From Dichomitus squalens LYAD-421 SS1 (lineage: Eukaryota > Basidiomycota > Agaricomycetes > Polyporales > Polyporaceae): DNA of 61,322 nucleotides. The stretch lies in assembly GCF_000275845.1 (NCBI RefSeq), contig NW_006766911.1, positions 1 through 61,322 on the forward strand. Direction: 5' to 3'. Shown piece after piece: positions 44,698 to 57,179 of the stretch (positions within the stretch are counted from its first letter, which is position 1; the number at the start of each line of letters is the position of its first letter). A program made the position numbers and the translations under genes. The notes beneath the pieces were generated by a model. It saw nothing but the letters and a program-made list of their open reading frames with translations. It ran no database searches and had not been told where the DNA came from.

Positions 44698-47600
44698 AAG
44701 TCAGCACTGACGCGAACGCGGGCACGAGCACGAGCCGTGGTTCGCTGGGAAGAACGTTAGTGCGTCGTCGGAACCTGGGAGAAGCAAGAGGCGTGTGCAA
44801 ATGCGCCGCGCTAGCTAGTCTGGAGAAGAAGCGAAGAACCTGTAGACCTGTACTCCATATGCCAAATGCAACAATGCAACGCGTCTCATGGCCACAATTT
44901 ACCCCCAAATGCGTCTGGATGACATATCCTGTACGCAAGCCTTGAGGTCTGCTGCTCTCGTGGACCCGAGCGTATCTGCGAGCCGCGCGGCAGATCCGCT
45001 CGGTCCATCAGCCCTTCTCACATCCTACCCTCCACTGCCCACCGCTCGGAGGATTCGATTGAGCCGGCCAGCACGGAATTCCGCTCGACCGCGAGGCCAT
45101 GCGAATCGCTGCTATCGCGAGCTATGCCCTGAATCGAACTCATTCGCGAAGACGCCGCAGCTGACGCAAGGTACGCCCTCGCTCCACGCCTTGCGCTCTA
45201 TGTAGCAGAGTGCCTTCTGTGGCTCCTGCCGCCCATCCCTCGTTGTTCGTCACTCTCGCATTGGAGTCGTCGCTCGAAGTTGTGGAGAGGAACCTGAACA
45301 CTCCATCCTGAGAGCCACGAGTGATCGGGACTCGGGACCGGGACCCGAGATCCGTGTGCCAGAGCGAGATCCTACCCGCGAGGGCGCGTCGCCATAGCCG
45401 ACGTTCGATCGCTTCCAAGCGTCGCCTGGTCTGTCGGTGGGCGGTCTGGACTGGCTGGGCTGGTGAGGGCGAGATGGTCGTCGGTGGCGCCGCCCCCGAT
45501 TGCTTGAGGAGGCAGGCGGGCGCACTAAGTCCGGGACATGACCGGTGACCATCAGATTCAGATTCGCTCGTGGGCCGATGGGGGCGCACCCCATTCAAGG
45601 AGAAACGAGCACCCACCGGCACGTTTGCTGGACCATGGATTCTAATTGTAGAGAATATTCTCTCGGAAAGCATGCTTTACATAACGACAACAAACAACAG
45701 TACGATCTACGACACGAGGTGCTGTCGCCTTCACCGCTGTTTTGATTTTGTTCGTCATTGAGGTCAAGATTCGCACGACGGCGGAGGCGGTCAGGGGGAA
45801 AGCATTCTGACGAGAATGGACTTGGAATGGACGGCCCGGCTCGGGACTCCGCTCCGTCTACGTTTCGTGCGCAATGCAGAGGCTTTCCGTGGCTGTTGTG
45901 TACATACCGTACCTGAAGCGGCCCAGATCCCGCAGAGTGACGGATGTCGTTCACGTTGATCAACATGTTCGATATCGAGCAATGGACTGACGTTCTACTG
46001 TATCTGCTGACCTTCTGGGTCGTCGCCTCCCGATCCCTTCAACCTCATTTAGCAATGCGCTTTTCTCAATTAATCAGCACAGCGCGCAGATAGCACTACC
46101 AATAGTGTCTGGCCTACATCAGTCCAGTACCCTCGAACTTCAATGCTTCATGCTTCGGGATTGGTTCGCCTGAATGGCGGGATCCGAAACAACCCGAGCT
46201 GGCCCACAGGGGTCCACAAATCTTTTTGGGTCTTCTGGCCCGCCTGGTGCCGCGCGAATCAGGCGTGGCGGCGGGTAAGCGCAACTCTAGCCCGCCATGT
46301 CGCGCATAGTATCGTCCTAATCACCGCAATCACGATCAGTTTCCCTCTGCGATTCGCAATAGGGCCTCCCACAGTTGCCACCCACTGGCTCGGCATTGAT
46401 TCATTGACTTACAGGCCCATCAGACAAAGGAGAGCTACCTGGGAACCGTCTAACGAGCAGCCGATTCCATCCGCATCCGCCACTGTGAACACCCTGATCC
46501 TCAATCATGAGGCTAGAGGCACGAGCCTATTGCCGATGAGTCTAGGTCCGATGACCACGAACATCCCTTGACGTCGTTGTTGACCGGCAGCGGGGAACTG
46601 AGGGAAGCCGTCGGTCGGCCTCACGTCAAGGTTAACGTTCATCGGTAGGCTACTGAAACTTAGAACAGCGTGTAGCTCTCGAACGTAGTCTTTCTGGGAA
46701 TGGTAGAAGTGCGATGTGAGCTGCGATGATGTTCAATAGCCACCGCACAACGCGCACCACTGGGCGCTGCAGGGAAGTGGACGTGCGGTTTTGGTAGCGG
46801 AAACGCCTTCTATGCATCCGAAGGGGGTATTGCTGATGGGATTCATCCGGCAGTCTCTTCTGCATTCCACCCATTCGAAGAAGCGTGCATAGCGTTTCAT
46901 ACTTATAACGCCGACGTGGGCTAGTCTGGCAGGGAAAGCAGAGGCGGCATCTACCGTGCGTGTTCATACAAACGCGTGATAGAAAGAGCCAAGAGAACAG
47001 AAGAACGAGGCATTGAGATTGCGAGGGCTGGAACTCCGTTCATACAACTTGCTAGCGACTTGGATGGCGAAGGGCATGATCGAAGAATGCGGTCGAAACA
47101 TGCCTCCGACGTAGGATCAAAGCAAAACACAGATACCGCCGACGCCTTATGGCGAAGTCCGGATGCTCTTTGCGTTCCTTCTGCGAAACGCCGCTGGAAA
47201 CATTCACTAAAGGACTTCAGGAGCCGTAGGAGGCTAGTGTGATACTCCGTTCTCACATCCAAGGAGACGGTGGGGCTGTCATGTGCCGATGGCCGCACAC
47301 AAAGCATCGTGCGAGGAGAGCATCGTACGCGGATTTGGAAACACCGATGGTGCACATCATGTGCGGCGGACAAGAATGTGCTTTGTGGAATTCTGGATGC
47401 GGTAGAAGCTCTAGAAAGCGCCGGTTCTCGACTGCATCCAGAATGCTACGTCCCGTCAGTTTATACAGATTGAATGCGGCAATGCTGAGAATGCCCGAGG
47501 TAGCCCATCAGAGGATCTACGCACCAGCGATGGGGAAAGTAAGAAACGGAGACAAATGCCGTAGTAGGTATCTTCAGGGCGAAGATATCGATCCTGGCCA

Positions 47601-49107
47601 CAATGCTTGGTTGCGCAAAATTTCGGTTTTAGGATTACAAGGATTACGCTCCACTGTCTCCGGACATGGCAAAAATCGCGATTCTTCTTATGTCCCCATT
47701 CGCAGCCGCCAGCATGGAGCATGGGGCTTTCACATCCACACACTTGAACGCCTGTATAGTAGCTGAGAGCAAAAGCACGCACCTCGGCGGTGTCAATGCC
47801 AACCCGCTATACGAGCTAGTCGAGAACTCCAGAATCCACCAATGGCGCTCCGACCACATCATCATCGGCAAGAAGGGCGTGCCAGTGCAGGAAGGCAAGA
47901 AGCCGAGGCTGGGAATACGTCCGTGCTCGCGGCTCGCCGTCGCACGCTGTAACATTGAAACGCACGTACTGCAATGAGGCGGGATGGCGTCCAACGCCAT
48001 GATCTTCAGATAGGCGACCAGCTAGGCACGGGGATGACATGACGAGGAAAGGTTGCATCCCGCAGCGGCCCCGAGTTCTGGAGAGTGTGCATGTGAGCGG
48101 TCGGCAATGGCGCTTGTGTGAGAATCCTCACCAACGTGCCCTCTCCAGCCTTCTAAACGCCTGATGAATGGCGTGCAAGGCGGGCATTAGACTCAGCGCA
48201 GTGAGCGACAGGAGCCACACCCATACAGATGTGAGCGAGATAGCATACTACACGCACGATCGAGCAGCAGATCCTCGCCGCTGAGCTCGGTCTAATCAGG
48301 CATCCTCTGGTCCTATGACGCGAGATATTTTCCATGGTGATACCGAGGCGATAGAAGCCCAGCAGGCGAATGACAAGCAGATGACCGCGAAGAAGCACGG
48401 TTGCAGGCCTCCTTTCATCAGGCGTATCAGGGCGTGTCGCAGCACTTACCTTCCTAGGATGCTCGTCGTATCCTAAATTGGTAAAGGTGTGGCCAGGCGA
48501 CAAGTGTGAGCGTCCCTCACCGCAGGATCTTCAGGCATGCTGTCCCCCAGGGCGCGGTGGATGTAAGGCTCCTTTGCAAGACTTGCCTATTCTCAAATAA
48601 TGCCAAAAGGAGCTGTAAGGTGAGAGATCAGCAAAGGCTCTAGAAGTTAAGACGATGATGCCAATGAGGTAGGTTAGGCTCGACAATTCTCCGCGTCCCT
48701 CAGGAAGTCTAGCACTTGAGACACGCAATCGTGCTAGTCTGCCAACCAGCTCACGACGCACCTTGCAAGAATAGAATCAATCGCTGACGAGGCGCGGACG
48801 ACCTGCTCGTGATGCCGAACGTCCCAACAGAAGGGTGGAGTGGGAAGGACGGCATCCCAGGCTTCCTTGGCAGCTAAGGACGGCGCATGTTGTCGGGCGT
48901 GGCCCGCGTCCGAATGGTCTAGAGTCGAGAGATAGTGTAGGATGCGACCAACGTGAGAGCGAGGACAAAAGAGAGGGGTCGGAAAAAGGCTGAGAGAGAG
49001 TAACAATCGGTCTGTATGGATAGGCTGAGTACTGCAGTCGTTGAGATAGTACAGATGGGCAAGACTGGGCGATGTAGATGTAGTACGTGAATGAAGCATC
49101 GAGATAC
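44698..49107. other. Gene-poor region of about 4.4 kb
   Basis: No gene can be assigned. Several frames of 100-180 codons overlap on both strands without domains. Minus-strand sequence at about 48150-48770 has pieces that look like exons of a membrane protein (SLTALSLMPALHAIHQAFRR, ending near 48140), bounded by plausible splice sites, but the surrounding frames are broken. It may be a decayed gene. Confidence 0.35.
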
Positions 49108-49948
49108 TCAGGTGTCATGTTGCGGTGGGACGTGTCGAACATCGTCGTGGGGATTGTGAATACAGCGGACTTGCGCAAGGCCCAAGGCAAACTCGCTTAG
49201 TCGACATTCGTCAGCGAGTTTGAGATTTGCAATACACGAGGGCATGACAACTACCACTGCGACGCTGCCGTCGCGGCGTTCTTCTTCCACGATATCTTCT
49301 GCTGTGAGGTGTCTCCTCCTTCGCGGCCAGAGCACAGGTCTATGGATTGGGAGAAAGGGAGCCATGCGGCAAAGGTCCAGAACGTGTGAGAGAAGAAGTC
49401 AGCCACAGCCATGGCGCGCGAACACACCTTGGCTTCCGTTTCCGCCCGGCATATTTCGATGTTCCACTGGAACCGGAGCTCTCAACGGAACTGACACGGA
49501 GTGCCAACGGCTGCGAGATGTTGGTAATTTCGGATGATCAGAGACGTAATAGCGGAAGAGGGGTACTCGCTCGCAAATGCTCCCATGCACATTCTGATGC
49601 CCTCGCGTTCTTCACAACCTCCCGTACACACACGTCCCACAGCTCCGGCGTTGACTGCTCATTGGCTGCTATTGAGACGAGATCCTGCGGGATTCGAAAC
49701 ATGCTGAAATGTATGGCGAGCGTCCTCCGAAGGTGCGGCCAAGCAATGCCCCCTGTAATGCCGAGCGCGAAGATGCCCAGGAAAGCAACGAGGAAGCCAA
49801 ATGTAAGCGTCGACTCAGTGGAGGCCCCTCCAGTCATGCCCAACTCGCGACTCCGGTCAATGAAATGCGAGGAGAAAATGGCGGTACAAAGAGAGTTGCC
49901 GACTGCTGCGGAACATACCCGTTCGGAGGGCGGAGCGCCCGACTCCAT
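49108..49948 (-). CDS. Orphan single-pass membrane protein, family member 3
   Basis: The exons are 49571-49837 (or from 49948), 49428-49510 and 49108-49339. With the inner Met at 49837 the product is 193 aa, with the outer Met 230 aa. It starts MTGGASTESTLTFGFLVAFL, which leads into a single TM helix and PHLRRTL. The cytosolic part has STPELWDV, then CAWEHLR ending exon 1, PLALRVSS opening exon 2, and a C-terminal GSVAVVVVMPS with EFALGLAQV. These match family members 1 and 2, including the phase-0 intron at the same point. The donor of that intron is GC (GCGAGT) rather than GT. No GT donor gives a usable phase, and reading straight through meets a stop. A second intron (88 bp, phase 2) restores the frame to the MPS block. 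It lies convergent with nothing and directly downstream of the ABC transporter end. Function is unknown. Confidence 0.7.
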
Positions 49949-50098
49949 CGTCGTTCCGCTCGGGGGTCTCCCGCCCTCTTACCTGGCTCGTCATCTTCGG
50001 TCCACTCGCACGCCGTGATAGACGACAAAATTGATCTATCGAAATCTACAGCTAACATGAAACGTAGTTACAGCTTTAAGTTGGCCTCGGTAGTGACT

Positions 50099-53000
50099 CT
50101 AGGCACCGGCCATCTTCTTCAGCACAGCAAACTCCTGCTTCCCGGTCGCCTTGCAGAGGGCGTAGAACTTGGATTGGGGGTTGGAGAGCAATGCCGCCGG
50201 GGTGTCAAATTCCACAATCCTACCTTGGTCCAGGAGCATCACCTGCACGGCAGATAGAGTCAGAGATCCCGACCCTGAAGCTGATGTCGACACAGAAAGA
50301 GTAAGCCCTACCCTATCGTAATCTATGACCGTTCTGAGACGGTGGGCAATCGTGAGGATCGTGCTCGACGCGAACTCCCTGAGAAAGTGCGAAGAGATCA
50401 GGGCCAGAGATCGGTGGGACAGATATACCTCCGCGCGCAAGAGATCCGAGCGGAAGCAGACCCGAGGCCAATGTGACTCACTGTCGAATGGTCTTCCCGA
50501 TAAGCTCGTCCGTGGCGTAGTCGACACTGCACGGGGCGGCTCGTTAGAGCTCATGTAAGCTGAGACGTCATGAGAATGCGCGTTACCTTGCAGTCGCCTG
50601 ATACAGCAGGTGGACTCGATCAGCACCATTGTTCCCTGTCCCGCTGGCTCCGAACACGCACCTCGTCCATCAGAAGCACTCTGGAACGTTTCAGGATCGC
50701 GCGAGCCATGCATAGCAATTGCTTCTCGCTGTCAGGGGCGATACGCGCACCGGCGTAGAAGGTCAGTAGCAGATCGGTGAGGGAAGACCATCGAGATCTC
50801 TGCGTACCCTGTGGAGAAATTCTCGCCGCCTTCGGACACAGAAGAGTCCAGGTTGCGGAAGACGTTTACGTTTATGCCCTCGTGTTCCTCCGCTGTCTCT
50901 TCTCCCGATGGGATTAGATGGACCCGTCGGAGCGCCTCGTACTACCGGAGCCAATCAGTAAGTCTGACGGAATGGATGAAGAGCCGAGAGCGTACAATTT
51001 CAGCATCCTCATACTCGTCAAATACGTCGAGGGTTGACCGAAGTGTCCCACTTAAGATGGTCGGATCCTCTGTGGATGACACACGGCGTGAACAAGAGGC
51101 TGCGGAGAGCCGTTGGGGTAGACTCACGGGGAATGATAGTGAGTTTGCTCCGCAGATCTGTCAAGCCAATCTGGGAGATGTCCAAGCCGTCAATGAGGAT
51201 GCGACCCTCCACGGGTTCCACGAAACGGAAAAAGGAGAGCGCCAAGGTACTCTTCCCCGATCCAGTACGACCCAGAACGCCGACTTTCTCACCGGGGCGA
51301 ATCTCAAAGGATAGATGGTGCAGCACGTTGGGCAAATCGGGCTGTCAAATCGTGTCAAGTCGGTCAGCTCAGGGTCCATTCCAGAAGCACAGGGTGGGAG
51401 TGGACGAACAGCATATCGGATGACAAGATCCTCGCACTTTATTTCCCCCTTCTCCGGCCAAGACGCTGGAGGTCGGGGTTCGATGAACTCTGGCGGCTCT
51501 TGGGGAAGCTCTGAGAACTCCTTGACACGTTCCACAGCGACCTGGATCGTGACTATTGGGGCGCTTTCACAAGGACGAAGAGGGTACTTTCTCACCATCG
51601 ACTGTTCCAGACCAACGAAGCGGCGAACCTAATCGGGACTTGTCATTGGCTCGTCTTAACGCTGGGTCACTCTATATAGCTTACCATCCAGAGAAGCTAG
51701 GAGCCCAGGGTCAGCCCATGTCAACAAGTCAAAGACGGGATACTCACGTCCATGAGGAAGGAGCCGGAGAAGGCAAGCGCGAAGCCAGCAAGAGAAGCGT
51801 CAATTCTGGGGGTCATCACGGCGACTAGGGCGACCAGGGCAACAACACAGCTTGACAGCAGAAGGAACCGAGCCGACAGCCAGCGGTTGACTGCATGCTT
51901 CCGGTCATCATCCAATTTCCTATTATCCTAACTCTCGAACTCACCTCCCCACATCCAGTACACTGGATTCGCGTTCTAAAGCCAAAGCGTGAGCGGTCAT
52001 CAGAACGGTAATCTGAGAGGGGATCGCCCACGGTGTCGGCGTAACAGATCATGTCACGCAGGTATTTAGATGAGGCACCGAAGGCACGTACGACGGCGAC
52101 TCCCGCGATTGTTTCGCCATAGATCGAGTATAGCGGGGACCGGGTGACGGAGTCTGCGGAACGGAGTCAGCGGAGCCGGATCAGGAGCGTGCGACTCCGA
52201 GGTATGCGGGAAGCGGCATACCTAATCTGCGCATGTCGCGGGATGTTTGTCCGTAGACCTTACCCAAAGCGTCAACCTAGAGTGCATGCGTGGTATGACG
52301 CAACATACCTTGCCAACTGCACGCGGGTGAATGAGTGTAAGCAGAGCGCAACCGGTAGTGGTTCGGGACACTTACTACTGTAAAAGATGAAACCGAAGAC
52401 GAAGCCGGCGAGCAGGAAGGTAGGCCCGCCCACAACCGAGACAGTGATGAAAGTGGTCAGTACCGACAGGCCGTACATGACACTACGGCCGAAGTTGTCC
52501 GGGAGGCTGCTATCGATGCCTACAAGATGATGTATATTAAGTGGTCTTCTCAAAACTAAGGGTCTCCATACCTTCGAAGTCCTTCCCAAAGCGATTCAGT
52601 AGCCGACCACGCGACACAGTGTCGTGGAATCGGATTTTAGCGAAGAGCACAGCCTCGAGCAGTCCTGCGAGACTCAATGAGCATCCCCACATTCGCCATC
52701 GCCGGCAGATGACTTACTCTTGTAGAGCACTACTGAGCCATGGATGCCTCCGTGATCTTTTCGACCAACTGTCAGTCAGGGCCATCATGATTGCAGTACG
52801 CGGACTTACAAAGTACGAACCACCGCAAAGTAGTAAGGATCAAGCCTTCACATAGGTGAGACAGAGAACACCCCAAGAGAATCGCTCAACGTACCGACAC
52901 CCGTGATCTATAAAGCATCAATGAGGACGTACTCCTTTCAAAGTAAAGGAGCTACTTACCGCCGCGTACACGGTGATATAGAACGTCGGAGACTTCGGCT

Positions 53001-56000
53001 CCGAGCTCAGATTTGCCCCAGACCATACCTTCAGCCAGCCGTTTTCGAACACAGGGCTCAGCGCCCCAACTCCGAGCGAGCACGCAAAGATGATCCAGTA
53101 CCCGTACGATCCGCAGGCAGAGAGATACATCACCCAGATGTCCTTGCCGATGTGACCCACAGCGCGCTTCTCCTCTTCGACGAGCTTCCTCGGGGCTTTT
53201 TGCTTCTTGTCCGGCTTCGTCTCTCCGTCCGCCTGCGTCGGGGCCACCGTCGAACTTGTTTCGGAAGTCTCAGTGGACTCACGGAACGTAACTTCCTCCG
53301 CAACGTCTTCTACAGCCCGTTCGACCTGCTTCTCCTTCTCAGCTGCTGTCGCGTCCTCCTTTTCCTCGTCGCCGGACGACTGAATGAGGGTGCTCAGGAC
53401 ACCGGAGCTCTGCAGCCCATCGTAGTCGCCCGTGTACTGGACGCGCCCATTGTCCAGCGCGACGATGTATTTCGTACCCGGGGCGCAGAGCTGGACGTGG
53501 TGCGAAACAAGTATCACTGTGCGACCGCGCATCAAATCGCCCTTGAGACATTCGTTGAAAAGGTGGTGAGCGGTATGAGCATCAACTGCAACGGGACGCG
53601 TGAGATGATTTTCGTGAGTCGACGACGTGACATATGTACCTGCAGAGAGCACATCGTCCAGGAAGAGGACCGCCGCACGGGAGTAGACCGCGCGGGCGAG
53701 CGACACTCGTGCCTTCTGGCCCCCAGATAGATTTACCTGTATCGCATAAGGAGGCATCAGTCACTCGCTCCTCAAGCCTAGGACCAGGTACACTTACACC
53801 ACGCTCTCCAATCTCCGACTGGTCCCCGTCCTCAAGAATGTCGAGGTCGCTTAGCAAAGCGCACGCCTCGAGCGTTTTCTGATACCGTTCCTCCACGTAT
53901 GGGAGGTCAAACAGTATGTTGTCCCGGATCGACGCGTTTCGCAGCCACGCCGACTGCGGCACGTACGCGCACACGCCCTCCACCACCCACTCCGATTCGC
54001 TCACTTTCTCCTTCGCGAACTTAGCAATGGTATCGGGGGGCGAGCGCGGGCTCAACAACTGCCCAGACAAAAGGTCCGCCTCGCCGAGGAGCGCTAGCAG
54101 AAGCAAGGACTTGCCGCTCCCGAGCTTACCGCAGATAAGGGAGAGCTCCCCAAGCGGGAAGTCGAGCGAGACGTCCATGAGCACGAACTTGTTCCTAGGC
54201 GTCGCAGCCGCTGAGGGCGTGGCGCTTTCGCGAGAGCGATCCTGCGGCCAGGTGATGGTGGCAGATTGCAGTGCGATGGGGTGCGCTTGGCCGTCGAGCG
54301 GCGGGACCGGTTTGACTTCCGCCCCGTAGAGGTACTTTTCGATACGGCGGAGCGACACAGCGCATTGGAGCATATTGATTAGCGTCTCTGGGAGCGCGTT
54401 CAAGGCGAACTTCATCTCGTTGAAAACTGGATGCAACGGTCTATATATGACACAGCGAATGGTGCAAGGACGGAGGGTGCTCACCACTGATCGAGGTAAA
54501 GGCAATCGACGGCGTCAAGACTTGCTTGCGGACGACTGCGAAGTGCCAGAATGAAACGAGCGTGACCAGGATAGGTGAACCATTCCTGTGTGACCGAGTC
54601 AGCGGAGAGCTTCAGCGACAGAAAACAGCTACACCTACCAGATCGCATTCCAAAGCACCTCAATCGTGTAGTTGAGCTTCTGGTACTTGAGCTCACGCTC
54701 GCGGACCTTCAGGACGCGTTTCTCGAAGCTGCGCTCCCAAGCCATGAACTATACCCGATGAGCAAATCCCCTCCCCACCCCACTGGAACACGCACCTTCA
54801 ACATCTTGATCCCGCCCAATATCTCATTCATCAGCGCCACCCGCTCATCCCGCGCCTTCATCAGGTTCTCCTGCGCCCCCACCACGACCTTCCCAGCAAA
54901 GTGGTTCATCGGCAAGAACAGGCACGCCACCGCCAGCCCAAAGAAGCACGACACCCCCAGCAAGCTATACAAGAACAGCGTGCCGATCACGATCTCGATC
55001 GGCGCGTCCACGATCGTGAACAGTTGCTGCCCGAACTGCGCAATGCGGTCGACGTCGGTCGTCATGAGCGTCATCACCTGCGCCTTGGACGAGAAGTCGT
55101 CCTCGTCGTCCTTCTTCTCTCCTTTCTTGCTGCTCTCGCCGTCCGCGGACTGGCGCTCCGGCCCAGTAGCGTCCTTGGGCGCCTCAGAGCTCGAGGACGC
55201 GATGTCCTTGCGGACGAGCGTCTTCTGGAAGAGGATCGTGTTCAGCTGGAGCTTCGTCCGCACCTGCACCACTGTCGTCGCGATGCCCCAGAGCTGCCCG
55301 GTCACTGCGTCCCAGTATCAGCCTGGACATCCCGACAGCGTTGCGAGCAAGACGAGCGTGGACACTCACGAATCTGCGTCGTCGCGTGACTCAAAAACAG
55401 CCCTGCGCAAAACACGAACCCCCACTGCTTGTTCTCTCTCTCCGGGTCGACCTCCAAATACCGCACCACGCCCCGCAAGAACATCGCCGGCACGTAGAAC
55501 AGCACCGCCGCAATCGTCGCCAGCACCGTGATCGCGACAAATAGCCCTAGGTTCACCCTCGCCAGACGGTAGACGAGCTCGATGCCGGAGCCAGGTGTGG
55601 GACGCCACGCCCCAATGCGGAGCCGGAAGCGACGCATCACCACACGCATCTGGGCATACAGGGCCATGGCGCGCATGCTGGCTTCCAGAACGGGGAGGTC
55701 GCCGATCTCGAGCGACTCGGAGGTGTAGCCGAGCATGACCACTTTGGTGGTGTAGGAGAAGAGGAGGTAGTCCAAGACGGACGCGCCTGTTGTAAGGTGT
55801 GAGCTACCGATCTGCGAGTCGCACGGGCGCAGTCTAAGATGGTGTTATTCTAAATGAATCAGCGCGGAAGCCGCTAGGAGGCTTTCGGCCACCTAAATCC
55901 ACTCCCAATGGACATAAATGCATCATGGCCGTCTCCTCACAAATTCATGAAGGAATAGCACCTATGGAACGAGGTACGGGCAGATCATCGAGTCCCTCCC

Positions 56001-57068
56001 TCTCGAATACAACGGGTGCACCAACGTCTCAAGAAGAATTTTCAATTCGAAGATCTGCAGCAGGAAATGGTGTGGTCACAGGGGATCTTTCCGCAAACGG
56101 GTTCGTCCTCTAGACTTTGAGCGATCGAAGCCTCTCACTCCGAGGACCCGCTCGGATGCTGCTTCCGAACTGAATCACGTCTACATGATCTCTCGACGTC
56201 GTCCACTGGCTGGCACTTCTACCAGGAATAATACAAGCACCTGAACACGCACCTGTAATCTCGTCCACGTTGTCCTCGTACCTGGACGTGGTCTGCATGA
56301 GCGTCTTGGCCGAGTACATTCGCTCGCTCGGGAAATGCAGCTTCGGCCCCCGAGGCGTCGTAACCGCCACCGCGGCCGCGGCGAAGTACAGCGCGAGGGT
56401 CGCGTACCAGAGTCCCAACGGCGCCCCGTCCTTGACCCAGGCCGAGCCCCACATTAAGGATGACGGCGCGGGGATCCCGGAGAACGGGAAGGGCGACGAG
56501 GGGATGATGGCGGTGATGGCGAGGAACACGAAGGCGGTGAAAGTCAGCGCGGAGAGGTGGACGATAGCCGTCGCGTGTGCGGAGTAGGTCTGGTTGACAG
56601 AGCGGCTGGCGAGGATGAGCGCGTACAGCGCGAACGCCGTGTGCAAGGAGTAGACCATGATGTCCACGGAGTCGGACTCGGTTATGGACCAGCCGAGGGA
56701 GATCGCCTGGATGGCGAGGACCGCCCCGAGGAGGAGGGAGAGCAGGATCTTGCGGAGACGCATCTGTAGTGCGTGGTGTCCGCCACGGCTCGACAGCTCA
56801 GTTTCCTAGGGACTGGTATGAGCTATAGACGTGAAGGGGAACGCACCCTGTTCCAGAAACGCTGCTCGTCCAACGGCTGTCCGTCGACGAGGTCCTCCGG
56901 CTCAGTGACGTCGAACGGGTCCCGCAAGAGACCCTCCTCGCCGTCGACGAACGTCGGGAGCGCGGTCTTGCCCTCCTTCTCCTTCGTGCCGCTGAGCACA
57001 TAAGTTGTCGCGCTGACGAGGAGTGCGACCCCAAGCGCAGCTGCGACGTGCAGCTGGTATGCGGGCAT
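50099..57068 (-). CDS. ABCC/MRP-type full ABC transporter
   Basis: This is an ATP-driven exporter of conjugates or drugs, in the plasma or vacuolar membrane, roughly 1,400-1,500 aa. The verified 5-prime ex­ons are 56847-57068, 56253-56763, 55370-55786, 54796-55304, 54639-54748, 54485-54585, 53798-54426, 53640-53736, 52960-53585, 52895-52907, 52810-52845, 52718-52768, 52572-52664, 52376-52519 and 52309-52316. Further exons run to 50099. The N-terminus has extra TM helices (TMD0-like), then TMD1 with TTDVDRIAQFGQQLFTIVDA. NBD1 has Walker A (CGKLGSGKS), signature LSGGQKARVSLARAVYS and Walker B AVLFLDDVLSAVD. An acidic/Lys-rich linker leads to TMD2 (RLLNRFGKDFEGIDSSLPDN). NBD2 has GVLGRTGSGKS, a spliced Q-loop (IIPQDPTILSG), SEGGENFSTGQKQLL and LLMDEATASVD. 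The stop follows FAVLKKMAGA. A TATA-like GGTATAAG lies at 57172-57179 on the same strand. The substrate cannot be predicted. Confidence 0.92.
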
Positions 57069-57171
57069 CGCGCGCGTGTTCTCAAGTTGTCTCGTCCAGG
57101 GTGCTCCGTCTTTCGCAAGTTTTGAAAAGCCAAGCAAGAAGCAAGAAGTGTTTCAAAGGCGTAACGCTAGA

Positions 57172-57179
57172 ACTTATAC
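57172..57179 (-). promoter_or_regulatory. TATA-like element upstream of the ABC transporter
   Basis: TATAAG on the minus strand about 105 bp above the start codon, compatible with a short leader. Confidence 0.4.

Noticed and set aside
45140..45673. 177-codon minus-strand frame as a gene
   Set aside because: No domain, and Arg/Ser/Pro-rich composition shared by overlapping frames on both strands.
51470..51500. B-box-like GGGTTCGATG as a tRNA gene
   Set aside because: It lies in coding sequence of the ABC transporter and no A-box or cloverleaf can be folded.
52903..53730. 275-codon plus-strand frame
   Set aside because: It is antisense to the ABC transporter exons with clear NBD1 motifs on the other strand.
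54575..55531. 318-codon plus-strand frame
   Set aside because: It is antisense to ABC transporter TMD1 exons.
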